Source: Bacteroidales bacterium | Lineage (GTDB): Bacteria > Bacteroidota > Bacteroidia > Bacteroidales > F082 | Reading direction: 5' to 3' | DNA length: 64,000 nt | NCBI GenBank assembly: GCA_017651645.1 | Contig: JAGCCO010000042.1 | Span: 129,821 to 193,820, forward strand | Notes under the pieces: model-generated | Seen by the model: only the letters and a program-made list of their open reading frames with translations | The model's database searches: none | Told to the model about the DNA's origin: nothing | Shown here: one piece after another, positions 8,930 through 18,945 of the stretch | Layout of the letters: each line of letters opens with the position of its first letter | How positions within the stretch are numbered: the stretch's first letter is position 1 | Position numbers and translations under genes: made by a program

Positions 8930-9847
8930 TTACTGTAATTTTCTGAGTGTTTCCGAGTTGACCTCTTCCTTCATCTCGTTGATGACACGGAGCAGGTATT
9001 GTCCGTATTCGTTTTTAACCATCGGCTGGGCCAGTTCCCTCATCTTCTCTTCCGTGATCCAGCCGCGGCGGTAGGCGATACCTTCGAGGCAGCCGACTTT
9101 CAATCCTGTGCGTTTTTCGATGACTTCAACGAAGGTGGAGGCCTCGCTCAGCGAGTCGTGGGTGCCCGTGTCGAGCCAGGCAAAGCCGCGCCCGAGGGTC
9201 TGCACCTTCAGTTCGCCAGCGCTCAGGAACTCCTGGTTCACCGTGGTGATCTCGAGCTCGCCTCTTGCCGAGGGCTTGATGTGTTTGGCCACGTCAACGA
9301 CTTTGTTCGGATAGAAATACAAGCCCACCACGGCATAGTTGCTCTTGGGCTGTTTGGGTTTTTCTTCGATGCTGAGGCAGTTGCCGTATTTGTCGAACTC
9401 GGCCACGCCGTACCGCTCCGGGTCGCTGACCCAATAGCCGAACACGGTGGCTTTTTGTTCTTCTTCGGCGGTGCGCACGGCATCGGTGAGCATCTTGGTG
9501 AAGCCGTTACCGTAGAAGATGTTGTCGCCCAAGACGAGGCAGGCGCAGTCGTCGCCGATGAACTTGTCGCCGATGATAAAGGCCTGTGCCAGACCATCGG
9601 GTGAGGGCTGCTCGGCATACTCGAAGCGGACGCCGTAGTCGGAGCCATCGCCGAGCAAGCGCTTGAAGCCCGGGAGGTCGTAAGGCGTGCTGATGATGAG
9701 GATGTCGCGGATACCGGCGAGCATCAAAGCCGAGATGGGATAATAGACCATCGGCTTGTCGTAAATCGGGAGCAGCTGCTTGCTCACGCCCTTGGTGATG
9801 GGGTACAATCTGGTGCCGGAGCCTCCGGCTAATACTATTCCTTTCAT
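8930..9847 (-). CDS. rmlA: Glucose-1-phosphate thymidylyltransferase
   Basis: 305 residues. Activates glucose-1-phosphate with dTTP to dTDP-glucose. The nucleotide-binding signature [16 protein letters not shown] is at the N-terminus, followed by [25 protein letters not shown] holds the metal-binding Asp, and [19 protein letters not shown] is the standard sugar pocket. It is the first gene of the rmlA-rmlB-fdtA-fdtB run, 13 bases upstream of rmlB on the minus strand. Confidence 0.95.
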   Translation of the reverse strand: MKGIVLAGGSGTRLYPITKGVSKQLLPIYDKPMVYYPISALMLAGIRDILIISTPYDLPGFKRLLGDGSDYGVRFEYAEQPSPDGLAQAFIIGDKFIGDDCACLVLGDNIFYGNGFTKMLTDAVRTAEEEQKATVFGYWVSDPERYGVAEFDKYGNCLSIEEKPKQPKSNYAVVGLYFYPNKVVDVAKHIKPSARGELEITTVNQEFLSAGELKVQTLGRGFAWLDTGTHDSLSEASTFVEVIEKRTGLKVGCLEGIAYRRGWITEEKMRELAQPMVKNEYGQYLLRVINEMKEEVNSETLRKLQ

Positions 9848-9886
9848 AAGTTATTCCATTATTTTCAAATTATGTCGTTTTGCTTA

Positions 9887-9918
9887 GGAGATTGCGGGTC
9901 TTCGCCCGCAATGACTCC
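9887..9918. repeat. GCGGGT palindromic element, copy B
   Basis: GGAGATTGCGGGTCTTCGCC with CCCGCAATGACTCC forms a hairpin between the galE stop (9955) and the rmlA start (9847). Compared with copies A and C, compensating changes (TTGC/GCAA instead of TCGC/GCGA) preserve the stem. Confidence 0.7.
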
Positions 9919-9954
9919 TTTGAGTGTGGGTGGGGCGAATAGGCTCCAACTAAT

Positions 9955-10965
9955 TCAATATCCTTCAGGGTTGTTTTTCTGCCAGTTCCATGAGTCGCGG
10001 CACATCTCTTCCAGTCCATACTGTGCTTTCCAGCCCAGTTCGCGTTCCGCCTTGGCGGGGTCGGAATAACAGGTGGCGATGTCGCCTGCCCTGCGAGGCT
10101 TGATGCTGTACGGGATCTTGATGCCGTTGACCTTCTCGAAAGTCTTTACCACCTGCAGTACCGAGTAGCCTTGACCTGTGCCGAGGTTATAGATGGCGCA
10201 GCCGCAGTTGCGTTCGATGGCCTGCAAAGCCGCCACATGGCCGCGTGCCAAGTCCACGACATGGATGTAGTCGCGGACGCCCGTGCCATCGGGTGTGGGA
10301 TAGTCATTACCGAACACACCGAGTTCAGGGCGTTTGCCGACGGCTACCTGGGTGACGTAAGGCATCAGGTTGTTCGGGATGCCGTTGGGGTTCTCCCCTA
10401 TCCTACCGCTCGGATGGGCACCGATGGGGTTGAAGTAACGCAGCAGCACGATGTTCCATTCCTTGTCGGCCTTCTGCATGTCCATCATGATCTCCTCGAG
10501 CATGCTCTTCGTCTGCCCGTAAGGGTTGGTGCAATGCCCCTTGGGACACTCCTCCGTGATGGGGATGATGGCTGGGTCGCCGTAAACGGTGGCCGACGAC
10601 GAGAAAATGATGTTTTTGCAGCCATGTTGGCGCATCACATCGAGGAGCGTCAGCGTACCGCCGATGTTGTTTTCATAGTATTCCCAAGGCTTCTCCACGC
10701 TCTCGCCCACGGCTTTTAGTCCAGCAAAGTGGATGCAGGCGTCGAAATGATGGGCGTCCATCACGCGGTTGAGGCCTTCGCGGTCGCGGATGTCGACCTC
10801 ATAGAAGGGGATTTCTTTTCCTGTCAGCTCCGCCACGCGTTCCAAGGACTTGCGGTTGCTGTTGCTGAGGTTATCGATGACTACGGTCTTGTGGCCCGCA
10901 GCAGTGAGTTCGATTAAGGTATGGGAGCCGATGAAGCCGGCACCGCCGGTTACTAGGATGTTCAT
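9955..10965 (-). CDS. galE: UDP-glucose 4-epimerase
   Basis: 336 residues, normal GalE length. Interconverts UDP-glucose and UDP-galactose (some members also UDP-GlcNAc/GalNAc). [16 protein letters not shown] is the NAD motif, [10 protein letters not shown] holds the catalytic Ser, [13 protein letters not shown] the YxxxK, and [16 protein letters not shown] the substrate loop. It is the outermost gene of the minus-strand sugar cluster and is bracketed by GCGGGT palindromes on both sides (copies B and C), suggesting a separate transcript end and start. Confidence 0.95.
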   Translation of the reverse strand: MNILVTGGAGFIGSHTLIELTAAGHKTVVIDNLSNSNRKSLERVAELTGKEIPFYEVDIRDREGLNRVMDAHHFDACIHFAGLKAVGESVEKPWEYYENNIGGTLTLLDVMRQHGCKNIIFSSSATVYGDPAIIPITEECPKGHCTNPYGQTKSMLEEIMMDMQKADKEWNIVLLRYFNPIGAHPSGRIGENPNGIPNNLMPYVTQVAVGKRPELGVFGNDYPTPDGTGVRDYIHVVDLARGHVAALQAIERNCGCAIYNLGTGQGYSVLQVVKTFEKVNGIKIPYSIKPRRAGDIATCYSDPAKAERELGWKAQYGLEEMCRDSWNWQKNNPEGY

Positions 10966-10986
10966 TGGGTTGGTCGTTTTGATTGG

Positions 10987-11018
10987 GAGATCGCGGGTCT
11001 TGCGCCCGCGATGAGGCT
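10987..11018. repeat. GCGGGT palindromic element, copy C
   Basis: GAGATCGCGGGTCTTGCGCC followed by CGCGATGAGGC folds as a hairpin 22 bases upstream of the galE ATG. Copy D lies about 85 bases away in inverted orientation. Confidence 0.7.
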
Positions 11019-11101
11019 TTGTAGTATAAGTGTGTTGTTAAGGTGTGAGGTTTGGATAGAGTTAACCGAAGACAGCGTTATTAAAGAAACCCAAAGCGAA
11101 A

Positions 11102-11135
11102 GGCCTCATGGCGGGCGCAGACCCGCCATCTCTTA
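11102..11135. repeat. GCGGGT palindromic element, copy D (inverted)
   Basis: GGCCTCATGGCGGGCGCAG followed by ACCCGCCATCTCTTA is the reverse complement of the copy A/C consensus. It sits 35 bases beyond the methyltransferase stop. Copies C and D together could form one large stem. Confidence 0.7.
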
Positions 11136-11169
11136 CGCTTAGGGTGTCTCGTTAGAGTGAGTGTGTCAT

Positions 11170-12885
11170 TTATCGTAAACTAAGAATCAGATTTATCTCT
11201 TCTGTATCAAATTCATACAGTTCAAAAATCAAATCATCAATATCTGTCTGTGCGCCAGTGTCGCCGTGCAAGGCACGGTCGACGAGAGCGGTAAGTTGTC
11301 TATCTTGCTCAAGGCTGATCTTCGGGAAAGGCAAAGCCGATAAGTTGCCTTTCAGAATCTTGATATCGTTGAAGCGTTTTGCATACAAGAAGTTGAACAG
11401 CTCGGAATTCAAAAAGGCCAGGACCGTCTTGATGCTCATGCCATCCACTTTAGGGATGAGGATATTGGCGCTGTTGAGGAAGAGGCGTTGCTGGTCATCG
11501 TAGGTGAAACAGAGGTGGCTCGACACGAACTTGTACACCAGCTTTTCTTTGGCGCGATAGAACTCATCCTTGGCACATTGCTGGAAATCGGCGCGGTTGT
11601 ATTTGATGTAACGGCTGGCTTTTTTCAAGCCGTACTTGCTGATGTCCTTGCCCATGAAGATAGGTTCTAAGCCCTTACGGGGCCGGTCTTTCAGCACCTT
11701 GGCGTTGTTGCCCGTGATGATGCCCAAAGCCCATTGACTGTGGGACAGGTCGTCATGACGCATCCGCTCCGCCTTGCTGAGGATGTTCTCGACGCGGTCG
11801 TCAAGCAAAGGCATGGCGCAAAAGTCATCCTCACCAGGCTGCCACGTCTTTTTGATGACTTCGTTTCGGGCGGTCTTGACCCAATAGGTTTGTGGGCCGC
11901 TTACCGGGATCCTCCTGACTTTCAGGCTGACGAAATCCGTGAACACGCCCTTGAAACGCTCATGGTAGAGCTTCAACGTGTCGATACAAGTCTCTTGGGC
12001 CACAAAACGGCGGAAATCGGCATGGACCTTGATTTTCAGCACCGACGACGGCATCAGGAAATGCAGTATCCCATTGTCGTTCAAAAACTTAAATGACTCC
12101 GTAAAGAACAAGGTCGCCTGTTCATTCGAAGAGATGATCTCGGAACTGTGTTTTTTTCGTTTCTCGCTGCCCCAAGGCGGATTCGTGATGATGTAGTCAA
12201 ACTTTAAACCTGCCAAGGCCGACTGGGCGTGTTGGAGGAAATCCAATTGATAAATCTGAGGGTAAACATCTGATTCATGGAACTTCACCATCAGATTGGC
12301 CTTGGCAATCATCACGGCGAGCGGGTCATTGTCGATGCCGAAAAGCTGTTCCATACGGGCTCCCTTGACCTTCAGCAAAAAGATGCCGCTGCCGCAACAT
12401 GGATCCAAGAAACGTTGGCTCTCGACGACTTGCACCTCCGAAAGCATCTCCTCCACAATCACCGGCTTGGTATAATACAAGCCCGTCAGGATACGGCTCC
12501 CTTCCGTCGTCAGCGACTGATACACAAAGCCAATCCAATCGTCCAGTCTGTTCTTCAATATCTGTCTTGGTATCGACAGCGACAGCTTTTGATAATGCAA
12601 ATACTCCTCGAAGAAACGGTCCTTGTTGGCCGGATGGACTTTGTTGTGTTCCAGATAAGCAGCACAGAGGCTGAAAATCAAGTCTTTAATCGGATACAGC
12701 TCCGCTTTCAGGTCTTCGACAAAACGAGGTAGACTGCCTGCGCTGACATAACCGTCGGGGACAATGATTTTCTGCGAACGGATCTTATTGGCTCGCCTTT
12801 TCAGGCGGTCGTTTTCATTCGTTCGTAGCTTGTCCCAATTTCGTTTTGTGGCTTTAGAAATCAATTTTGATGTTTCCGACTTCAT
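11170..12885 (-). CDS. Orphan N6-adenine DNA methyltransferase (TaqI/Eco57I-like)
   Basis: 571 residues from the ATG at 12885 (MKSETSKLISK), chosen because AGGAGG lies nine bases upstream; an in-frame ATG at 12909 adds eight residues. The SAM-binding motif I is FLDPCCGSGIFLLKV, the acidic motif II is FGIDNDPLAVMIAKANL, and the catalytic motif IV is NPPW. The C-terminal third (FMGKDISKYGLKKASRYIKY, LNSELFNFLYAKRFNDIKILKGNLSALPFP) matches TaqI-like target-recognition domains. No endonuclease domain or restriction gene is adjacent, so it may be a solitary methylase or a remnant of a restriction system. Confidence 0.85.
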   Translation of the reverse strand: MKSETSKLISKATKRNWDKLRTNENDRLKRRANKIRSQKIIVPDGYVSAGSLPRFVEDLKAELYPIKDLIFSLCAAYLEHNKVHPANKDRFFEEYLHYQKLSLSIPRQILKNRLDDWIGFVYQSLTTEGSRILTGLYYTKPVIVEEMLSEVQVVESQRFLDPCCGSGIFLLKVKGARMEQLFGIDNDPLAVMIAKANLMVKFHESDVYPQIYQLDFLQHAQSALAGLKFDYIITNPPWGSEKRKKHSSEIISSNEQATLFFTESFKFLNDNGILHFLMPSSVLKIKVHADFRRFVAQETCIDTLKLYHERFKGVFTDFVSLKVRRIPVSGPQTYWVKTARNEVIKKTWQPGEDDFCAMPLLDDRVENILSKAERMRHDDLSHSQWALGIITGNNAKVLKDRPRKGLEPIFMGKDISKYGLKKASRYIKYNRADFQQCAKDEFYRAKEKLVYKFVSSHLCFTYDDQQRLFLNSANILIPKVDGMSIKTVLAFLNSELFNFLYAKRFNDIKILKGNLSALPFPKISLEQDRQLTALVDRALHGDTGAQTDIDDLIFELYEFDTEEINLILSLR

Positions 12886-12975
12886 ACAGCTTCGCCTCCT
12901 AAGTCCCATTAATAACCCTTAACGAACTCTGTTTCAACTCGATACAAATTTGCCAAAAAAGGCGTTTAAAACTTG

Positions 12976-12983
12976 CAAATATA
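12976..12983 (-). promoter_or_regulatory. -7 box of the DNA methyltransferase gene
   Basis: Minus-strand TATATTTG matches the Bacteroidetes -7 consensus TAnnTTTG and would give a leader of roughly 80-90 bases to the ATG at 12885. Confidence 0.5.
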
Positions 12984-13067
12984 TGGTTTTTTTCAATTCC
13001 CCAACCTATTATTTATATAAAAATTAATAAGCAGTATAGAGGGGTGAGGTTGTTTTTTAAAATTGTT

Positions 13068-13075
13068 TATTTTTG
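13068..13075 (+). promoter_or_regulatory. -7 box of tsaB
   Basis: TATTTTTG lies 18-25 bases upstream of the ATG at 13093. It implies a very short leader and supports the internal ATG over the longer frame that begins at 13063 inside the promoter. Confidence 0.55.
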
Positions 13076-13092
13076 CCCCACAAAATTTGACA

Positions 13093-13800
13093 ATGATGAT
13101 ACTCTGTTTGGAAACAGCGACACCTGTCTGTTCGGTCGCACTCAATTCGGCTTGCTGCACGTTGGCGTTGCGTGAGACTGAGGGACAAAATGCACATTCT
13201 GAGAAGATTACCAACTTCATCAAAGCGGTGATGGAGGAGGCGGGCATCGGCTATTCACAGCTGGATGCCGTGGCCGTAAGTCAAGGTCCGGGCTCTTATA
13301 CGGGTCTGCGCATCGGCGTCAGCACGGCAAAGGGCATCTGCTATGCCGCCGACCTCCCGATGATGGCCATCGACACCTTGGAGGCCATGGCATACGGCAT
13401 GAAAGAGAAGTTGGGCGGCCAATTGGATCCCGACAACCTGCTCATCCCCATGATCGATGCCCGAAGGATGGAGGTATATGCCTCTGTTTTCGATGCCGAC
13501 TTGCAGAAAATCAACGATACGGCGGCGCTTGTCATCGATGAGAATTCCTTTGAAGAATTGCGGAAGGACCATCGGCTCTGGCTCTTCGGCGATGGTGCGC
13601 CAAAACTCAAGAAAGTATTTGAAAACCAACAAAATATCAACATCGTAGAAGGCTTCAGACCTTCGGCAGCGTATATGCGTCGTTTGGCGGAACAAGCCTT
13701 GATGAAACAACAGTTTGTTGATGTGGCTTATTTTGAGCCGTTTTATTTGAAGGATTTTATTGCGGGGAAGCCTCATGTGAAGGGATTAGTTGATAATTGA
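13093..13800 (+). CDS. tsaB: tRNA threonylcarbamoyladenosine biosynthesis protein TsaB
   Basis: 235 residues (MMILCLETATPVCSVAL), an ASKHA-fold scaffold that binds TsaD and TsaE for t6A37 formation on ANN-reading tRNAs. The motif QGPGSYTGLRIGVSTAKG is diagnostic. Two consecutive ATGs (13093, 13096) are possible starts. The last codons (GTT GAT AAT TGA) lie in a TTGATAATTGATAATTGA repeat, so the C-terminal Val-Asp-Asn and the stop itself come from repeat DNA. The M28 peptidase gene follows 13 bases later. Confidence 0.93.
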   Translation: MMILCLETATPVCSVALNSACCTLALRETEGQNAHSEKITNFIKAVMEEAGIGYSQLDAVAVSQGPGSYTGLRIGVSTAKGICYAADLPMMAIDTLEAMAYGMKEKLGGQLDPDNLLIPMIDARRMEVYASVFDADLQKINDTAALVIDENSFEELRKDHRLWLFGDGAPKLKKVFENQQNINIVEGFRPSAAYMRRLAEQALMKQQFVDVAYFEPFYLKDFIAGKPHVKGLVDN

Positions 13801-13811
13801 TAATTGATAGC
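13788..13811. repeat. TTGATAA words covering the tsaB stop
   Basis: GTTGATAATTGATAATTGAT is the same word family as 33838-33893. The tsaB stop TGA (13798-13800) is inside it. Confidence 0.65.
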
Positions 13812-13813
13812 AG

Positions 13814-15031
13814 ATGAAGAAGATAGTACTTATTGCGTTGATTTTGGTGGGAGGGATGGTTGCCAGGGCGCAGGCGCCGCATCTTTATGAACATACTTAT
13901 CCTGTGATTGCGTCAGAAAACCTGGAGATTCGCGCGCTCATCGATTCGGTCTCTGTCGATAGCATCGAAGCGACCATCGTACACCTCAGTTCGTACCACA
14001 ATCGCCGCTACGACAGCCGTCACATCTGGGATGTACAAGACTGGTTGGTAAGCCGTTACGAACAAATGGGCTTCGACACAGTGATGCTGCATGATTTCCC
14101 TATCCCTGACTCAGATATCGCGACCGCCGACAACATTTTGGCCATAAAATGGGGCACGAAAACACCTCAAGAATACGTGATTTGCGGGGCGCACTACGAC
14201 TCGTGGAATGCCGACGGCTCCGACCCCGACACCATCCGCTCACCGGGTGCCGATGACAACGCTTCGGGTGTTTCGGGTATCTTGGAAAGTGCCAGATTAT
14301 TAAGTAATTACTCCTTTGACCGCACCGTCATCTTTGCCAACTGGTGCGCCGAAGAAATCGGCCTGATCGGCAGCGCAGCCTATGCGGCAGATTGTGCCGA
14401 GGCAGGCATGGACATCCTCGGCTATTTCAACCTTGACATGACAGGCTATCTCGAGGAAGGCTCCGACATTCATGTTCACCTGATGTACACCACACAAGAC
14501 TCGCTCATCGCCAACTTTGTCTACAACTTCAGCCATGTCTATTTTCCCGAAATGCCTATCCGACAAGCTTGGCTCCAATGGGGCGATAGCGATTATTCCT
14601 CGTTCAACCGCAACGGCTACCCAGCCGTGCATCCTTTCGAGGATGTCCATGCCAGCTCCCCGTTTATCCATTCAAGACAAGATGTGTTAGGTCTGAGTGT
14701 CAACAACTTGGAACAGTCAAAACGCTTCACCGAACTCAACCTTGGGTTGGTGGCTACACTGGCTGGCATCAATCATGACGGCGTCTCCGAAAACGAAGAA
14801 ATCCATGTGGCCATATACCCCAATCCGACTCAAGATGAGGTTCACATTTTGGCTGAAGACGGTTTGCGACACATCGAAATCTGCAATCTGTTGGGACAAG
14901 TTATTGAAGCCTTTGACCTGCAGGGTGAAAGCTCCTGCGCTATCAACACAAGCCATTACCATTCAGGGATTTACATAGTAAAAATCTCAACTGAAAAAGC
15001 GGTTGTTGCCAAGCAGCTGATGGTCAAATAA
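13814..15031 (+). CDS. Secreted M28 family zinc peptidase with T9SS sorting domain
   Basis: 405 residues. A signal peptide ends near residue 19 (MVARAQA). The peptidase domain carries zinc ligands in CGAHYDSW, PGADDNASGVSG, CAEEIGLIGS and the distal VHPFEDVH. The C-terminal 75 residues (IYPNPTQDEVHI to AKQLMVK) form a type A sorting domain for type IX secretion: a PNP motif, a GIYIVKI strand and a basic end. It is predicted to cross the inner membrane by Sec and the outer membrane by T9SS. Likely an aminopeptidase, though M28 also includes glutaminyl cyclases. Convergent with the next gene, with only 2 bases between. Confidence 0.88.
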   Translation: MKKIVLIALILVGGMVARAQAPHLYEHTYPVIASENLEIRALIDSVSVDSIEATIVHLSSYHNRRYDSRHIWDVQDWLVSRYEQMGFDTVMLHDFPIPDSDIATADNILAIKWGTKTPQEYVICGAHYDSWNADGSDPDTIRSPGADDNASGVSGILESARLLSNYSFDRTVIFANWCAEEIGLIGSAAYAADCAEAGMDILGYFNLDMTGYLEEGSDIHVHLMYTTQDSLIANFVYNFSHVYFPEMPIRQAWLQWGDSDYSSFNRNGYPAVHPFEDVHASSPFIHSRQDVLGLSVNNLEQSKRFTELNLGLVATLAGINHDGVSENEEIHVAIYPNPTQDEVHILAEDGLRHIEICNLLGQVIEAFDLQGESSCAINTSHYHSGIYIVKISTEKAVVAKQLMVK

Positions 15032-15033
15032 GC

Positions 15034-17259
15034 TTATTCCATTTCCTCGTAGGTGAAGACGTGCATCTCGTAACGGGAAGGCTTCGCGAAAGTCTTCATC
15101 AAACTCTCGTCGATGGTACTCACGGAAACCTGTTCCGGTGACAGGCCTTTGGCATTCAACAAGTAATCCGAGAGCAATTCGTTCCGTCTTTTCATCAGCA
15201 TAGGCAATAGCGTTTCCGACTTGTCGCGATACACCTCATAGGCCACCGATGCCACGTCTTTTTTGGAATGCAGTTTCTTTTTCTTGGAATACTGGACCGC
15301 ATATTCACATAAGCCCTTGTCGTTCAACTTGATGTTGCGAATCTTTTCGTGGGTCAAAAAGTCGACGTCGGAAGGTTGTAGGTCGGGGTGGATGGAAAGA
15401 TAATAATCGCGTTTCAGTTGCATGATACACAGCTGATTAACGGTTTCTTCATACTGCACCTGCTCTTCCAAGACGATACTCAAGTCGGAACGGCTTTGAA
15501 GGGTGGCAGCCACGTTGTCGATCATCACATACTGTTCAGGAGAGAAATCGAATTGCAAAGGGTCGAATGGAATGTATTTCAAGTTGTTATCCTCGTCGGT
15601 CATCAATCGGAACGGTGACGCGGCCACTTTGGTCAGTAAATTGGAAAACACCTTGCCCAAAGCCTTTCGGTAAGAAAAAGCGGGGTCGTTCAGATTGCCC
15701 GAAATCGGCAGGTCGAGGCTGACATTATTGTTCTTGTCGGTAAGCAGGTAGAACCCCAGTTTCAGGGGAACTTTGTCGTACTGCGGATGCAGATGCTTCA
15801 CCTTGTCGCCAAGCTTCGGGGAGGCAACTTGCAACTTATTGATTCCTTTTAGGTTACCGTCTGTGATCACGTTTTGGCTCCTGAACGACAAGGTGCCGTT
15901 TTCCACGGGGAAGCCGAACAGCTGCACGATGTAAGGGGAAAAATCGGCGACTTTCACGTTGCTGAGCATCAGCGTGAGGTTATGGTTATCAAGTCCGTTG
16001 AAGCAACCATGCCAATTCAGGTTGAGTTTGCCCACCTTGTTGAGGGAAGCTTGTAACTGGATAGCGTTGTTACCGTCAAGAGTGAATTGCTTGGATGTCA
16101 AGCTGATATCCGAAATCACATATTGGAAAGCCTCGGGAAGGGTATTATCCTCGTACTTCAATTCGGATTGGTTCAGAATCAAGTCGGCGATATTAATCTT
16201 CCACGCATTTTCCTCTTCGTTTTCCATCGAAATCATGTCAACGACGGGTTCCATTACCATTGTATCACGAGGGACGTATCCATCCAGCAACAAATCGAAA
16301 TTCGAACTGCTATCGGCACTGATGACGTAAGCCGTGTTCAGGCCCGAGAGATAGAGCTGTTCAAGGTCTAATACTTTGTCATTCAGCCGCAAATGATTGA
16401 TCTGAGCAAAGACCGAATCGACCGATCCCAAAGGATTTCCTGTCGTGTCTTGAAAAGCCACATCGTTAAGCGCCAAGGTGCCTGTCAGATCGAAATCAAG
16501 GATATGGTCGGTAGGACCTTGGGCCTCCAAATCCAAATTGGCCAAACCTTCCAACAAGTCGACAGGATAATACTGTTGCAGATAAGGTTCAAGAACGTTG
16601 ATACCTATATTATTCAGTTTCAGATTGATGGTATAGTTCTCCCCGTTCTCGGACATGCGGATGTCGGTGTGCAAAGTGGCGTTATCGGCGAGTGACAAGT
16701 CGAGCCCGACATCGGTTTTCAAATCCGAAAAATCAAGGGTAGGAATCTGCAACGAAATGTCGCGCAACAGGAACTCGTTACCCAAGGCCAAGTCGGCATA
16801 ACGGATGTCGCCTTTGTCAAGATGGATCTCGTTGAGAATCAAATCAAAACCAGAGGATTCTGTCTTAGTGCTATCGGAGACAAACAGCTCTCGCAAGCTG
16901 TTGAAATTGAACCAGTCGTGGTTTTGCTCCACGTTGACATTCAATCCCGAAATCGTGGCTTGATTGACCAGCAGTCGACGGTTGAACAAGTCACGCCATT
17001 TGATTTTTGTTTCAAAGCGTTCGAAGCTCACAAAAGGTGTGGTGTCGTCTTCTTCAAAAAGCGTCAAATCCTTGACTTTCAGCTTTCCCGTGAAAACATT
17101 CACACTCACCTTCTCTACGTTCAACTCGCGGCCGGTCCATTCCTTGCCGTGGCGTTTCGCATAGTTTTTCGCTATCGGCCCAGCCAAAAAGTTGACCAAC
17201 AGGAGCAGGACAACGACCACTCCTAGTATAATCAGCGGGATTTTGAACGCTTTTTTCAT
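15034..17259 (-). CDS. AsmA-like DUF748 family envelope protein
   Basis: 741 residues with one N-terminal transmembrane helix (IPLIILGVVVVLLLLVNFLA, residues 7-26) and a long periplasmic part rich in beta strands. The opening segment (ELNVEKVSVNVFTGKLKVKD) and the middle region match DUF748/AsmA-like proteins, a group related to the bridge-like lipid-transfer proteins of the periplasm. The C-terminal part (about 600-740) holds a helical segment ending in a basic/acidic tail. It lies 2 bases from gltX on the same strand and may be cotranscribed. Exact function is unproven. Confidence 0.78.
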   Translation of the reverse strand: MKKAFKIPLIILGVVVVLLLLVNFLAGPIAKNYAKRHGKEWTGRELNVEKVSVNVFTGKLKVKDLTLFEEDDTTPFVSFERFETKIKWRDLFNRRLLVNQATISGLNVNVEQNHDWFNFNSLRELFVSDSTKTESSGFDLILNEIHLDKGDIRYADLALGNEFLLRDISLQIPTLDFSDLKTDVGLDLSLADNATLHTDIRMSENGENYTINLKLNNIGINVLEPYLQQYYPVDLLEGLANLDLEAQGPTDHILDFDLTGTLALNDVAFQDTTGNPLGSVDSVFAQINHLRLNDKVLDLEQLYLSGLNTAYVISADSSSNFDLLLDGYVPRDTMVMEPVVDMISMENEEENAWKINIADLILNQSELKYEDNTLPEAFQYVISDISLTSKQFTLDGNNAIQLQASLNKVGKLNLNWHGCFNGLDNHNLTLMLSNVKVADFSPYIVQLFGFPVENGTLSFRSQNVITDGNLKGINKLQVASPKLGDKVKHLHPQYDKVPLKLGFYLLTDKNNNVSLDLPISGNLNDPAFSYRKALGKVFSNLLTKVAASPFRLMTDEDNNLKYIPFDPLQFDFSPEQYVMIDNVAATLQSRSDLSIVLEEQVQYEETVNQLCIMQLKRDYYLSIHPDLQPSDVDFLTHEKIRNIKLNDKGLCEYAVQYSKKKKLHSKKDVASVAYEVYRDKSETLLPMLMKRRNELLSDYLLNAKGLSPEQVSVSTIDESLMKTFAKPSRYEMHVFTYEEME

Positions 17260-17260
17260 T

Positions 17261-18778
17261 TTATCCTAAGGCTTTCACGCCGGCGTCGATGCGCTTGAGG
17301 GTCTCTTCCTTGCCCAAAAGCTCAAGGATCTCGCCGATGTGCGGACCCTTGCCGGCACCGACCACCATCAGACGCAAACCGTTCATCACGAGGCCCATGT
17401 TCAACTCATTGGAAGTGATCCAGTTGTTGAGTGTCTCGTCGATGTTGGCCAGGCTAAAAGGCTCGATGCCCTTGATGACTTCCTTCACCTTGAGCATGGT
17501 CTCGGCCGAGTTCTCTTTCCAGCGTTTCTTTACCGTCACGGGGTCGTATTCCGTCGGGGCCTCGAAGAAGAAGAAGCTTTGGTCCCAAATTTCCTTCACA
17601 AAATTGACTCTATCTTTCACCAAACCAGCCACTTTCACAGCAAAGTCGATCGGGGCATCGATGCCCTTCTCGGTCTTCAGCCATTCTTGATAGTCCTTGC
17701 CGACTTCCTCATTGGATTTGCGCATGAGCCACTCGTGGTTGAACCACTTGGTCTTCTCCACGTTGAACTTGGCGCCGCTCTTGCTGCAACGCTCTAAAGA
17801 GAAGGCCTGGATGAGCTCGTCCATGGTAAAGATCTCCTGCTCGGTACCCGGATTCCAACCCAACAGTGCCAACATATTAATGAAGGCCTCAGGATAGTAG
17901 CCCGACTGTTTGTAGCCCATGGCCGTGTCGCCTGTCTTCGGGTCGACCCAATACATGGGAAACACAGGAAAGCCAAGGCGGTCGCCATCGCGCTTGCTGA
18001 GCTTGCCATTGCCATCGGGTTTGAGCAACAGGGGCAGGTGGGCAAACTGCGGCGCCTCCCAACCGAAGGCCTCATAGAGCATGACATGCAATGGCATGGA
18101 AGGCAGCCATTCCTCGCCACGGATGACATGGCTGATCTGCATCAGGTGGTCGTCGACGATGTTGGCCAGGTGGTAAGTAGGCATACCGTCACTCTTGAAC
18201 AGGACCTTGTCGTCCAAGGTGTTGGTCTGCACCTTCACCTCGCCACGAATCAGGTCGTGCATCACGATCTCCCGGTCTTCAGGGATCATGAAACGCACCG
18301 TGTAAGGTGTGCCTTCAGCAATGAGTTTGTCGACTTCTTCCTTACTCATTGTCAAGCTGTTGCGCAGATGTTTGCGGCTTTGGCAGTTATAGATGAAAGT
18401 CTGCTTGTTGGCTTCGGCCTCCTTGCGGTATTTATCCAGTTCTTCGGCCGTGTCGAAGGCGATATAGGCACAGCCTTTGACCAGCAGCTCGTCGCTGTAT
18501 TGTTTATAAAGATGCTTGCGGTTGCTCTGCTTGTAAGGACCAAATTCGCCACCCACATAGTCACTCTCGTCGAACTTGATGCCACACCAGTCCAAGGACT
18601 CCACGATGTACTGTTCAGCACCTGGCACAAAACGGGTCTGGTCGGTGTCCTCGATACGAAGGATCATTTTTCCACCGTTCTTCTTGGCAAACAGATAGTT
18701 ATATAATGCGGTACGCACGCCCCCAATGTGCAAAGGACCCGTCGGGCTGGGGGCAAATCTCACTCTGACTTCTTTCAT
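17261..18778 (-). CDS. gltX: Glutamate-tRNA ligase
   Basis: 505 residues, class I aminoacyl-tRNA synthetase charging tRNA-Glu. The HIGH motif occurs as [11 protein letters not shown] (residues 10-20) and the KMSKS motif as KLSKRDGDR. Residues 320-505 form the anticodon-binding helical domain. A start-proximal ATG at 18778 follows a minus-strand TATTTTTG box. The AsmA-like gene follows directly. Confidence 0.96.
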   Translation of the reverse strand: MKEVRVRFAPSPTGPLHIGGVRTALYNYLFAKKNGGKMILRIEDTDQTRFVPGAEQYIVESLDWCGIKFDESDYVGGEFGPYKQSNRKHLYKQYSDELLVKGCAYIAFDTAEELDKYRKEAEANKQTFIYNCQSRKHLRNSLTMSKEEVDKLIAEGTPYTVRFMIPEDREIVMHDLIRGEVKVQTNTLDDKVLFKSDGMPTYHLANIVDDHLMQISHVIRGEEWLPSMPLHVMLYEAFGWEAPQFAHLPLLLKPDGNGKLSKRDGDRLGFPVFPMYWVDPKTGDTAMGYKQSGYYPEAFINMLALLGWNPGTEQEIFTMDELIQAFSLERCSKSGAKFNVEKTKWFNHEWLMRKSNEEVGKDYQEWLKTEKGIDAPIDFAVKVAGLVKDRVNFVKEIWDQSFFFFEAPTEYDPVTVKKRWKENSAETMLKVKEVIKGIEPFSLANIDETLNNWITSNELNMGLVMNGLRLMVVGAGKGPHIGEILELLGKEETLKRIDAGVKALG

Positions 18779-18805
18779 ATAATTGTGTTATTTCGTTTGA
18801 GGCTG

Positions 18806-18813
18806 CAAAAATA
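18806..18813 (-). promoter_or_regulatory. -7 box of gltX
   Basis: Minus-strand TATTTTTG, about 28 bases upstream of the gltX ATG. Confidence 0.5.
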
Positions 18814-18917
18814 AGCATTCTGACATATTAAGGGTCAAAGATTGTATTTTATTGCGCATCTTTTCGTTAGAAAAGCAAAAAAGACCGTAATACTTCCTAT
18901 TATCCGTTTCTTTTTCC

Positions 18918-18925
18918 TAATTTTG
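18918..18925 (+). promoter_or_regulatory. -7 box of wecC
   Basis: TAATTTTG, 20 bases upstream of the wecC ATG at 18946; divergent from the gltX promoter. Confidence 0.5.
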
Positions 18926-18945
18926 CCGCGTTTTTTAATAAATAT

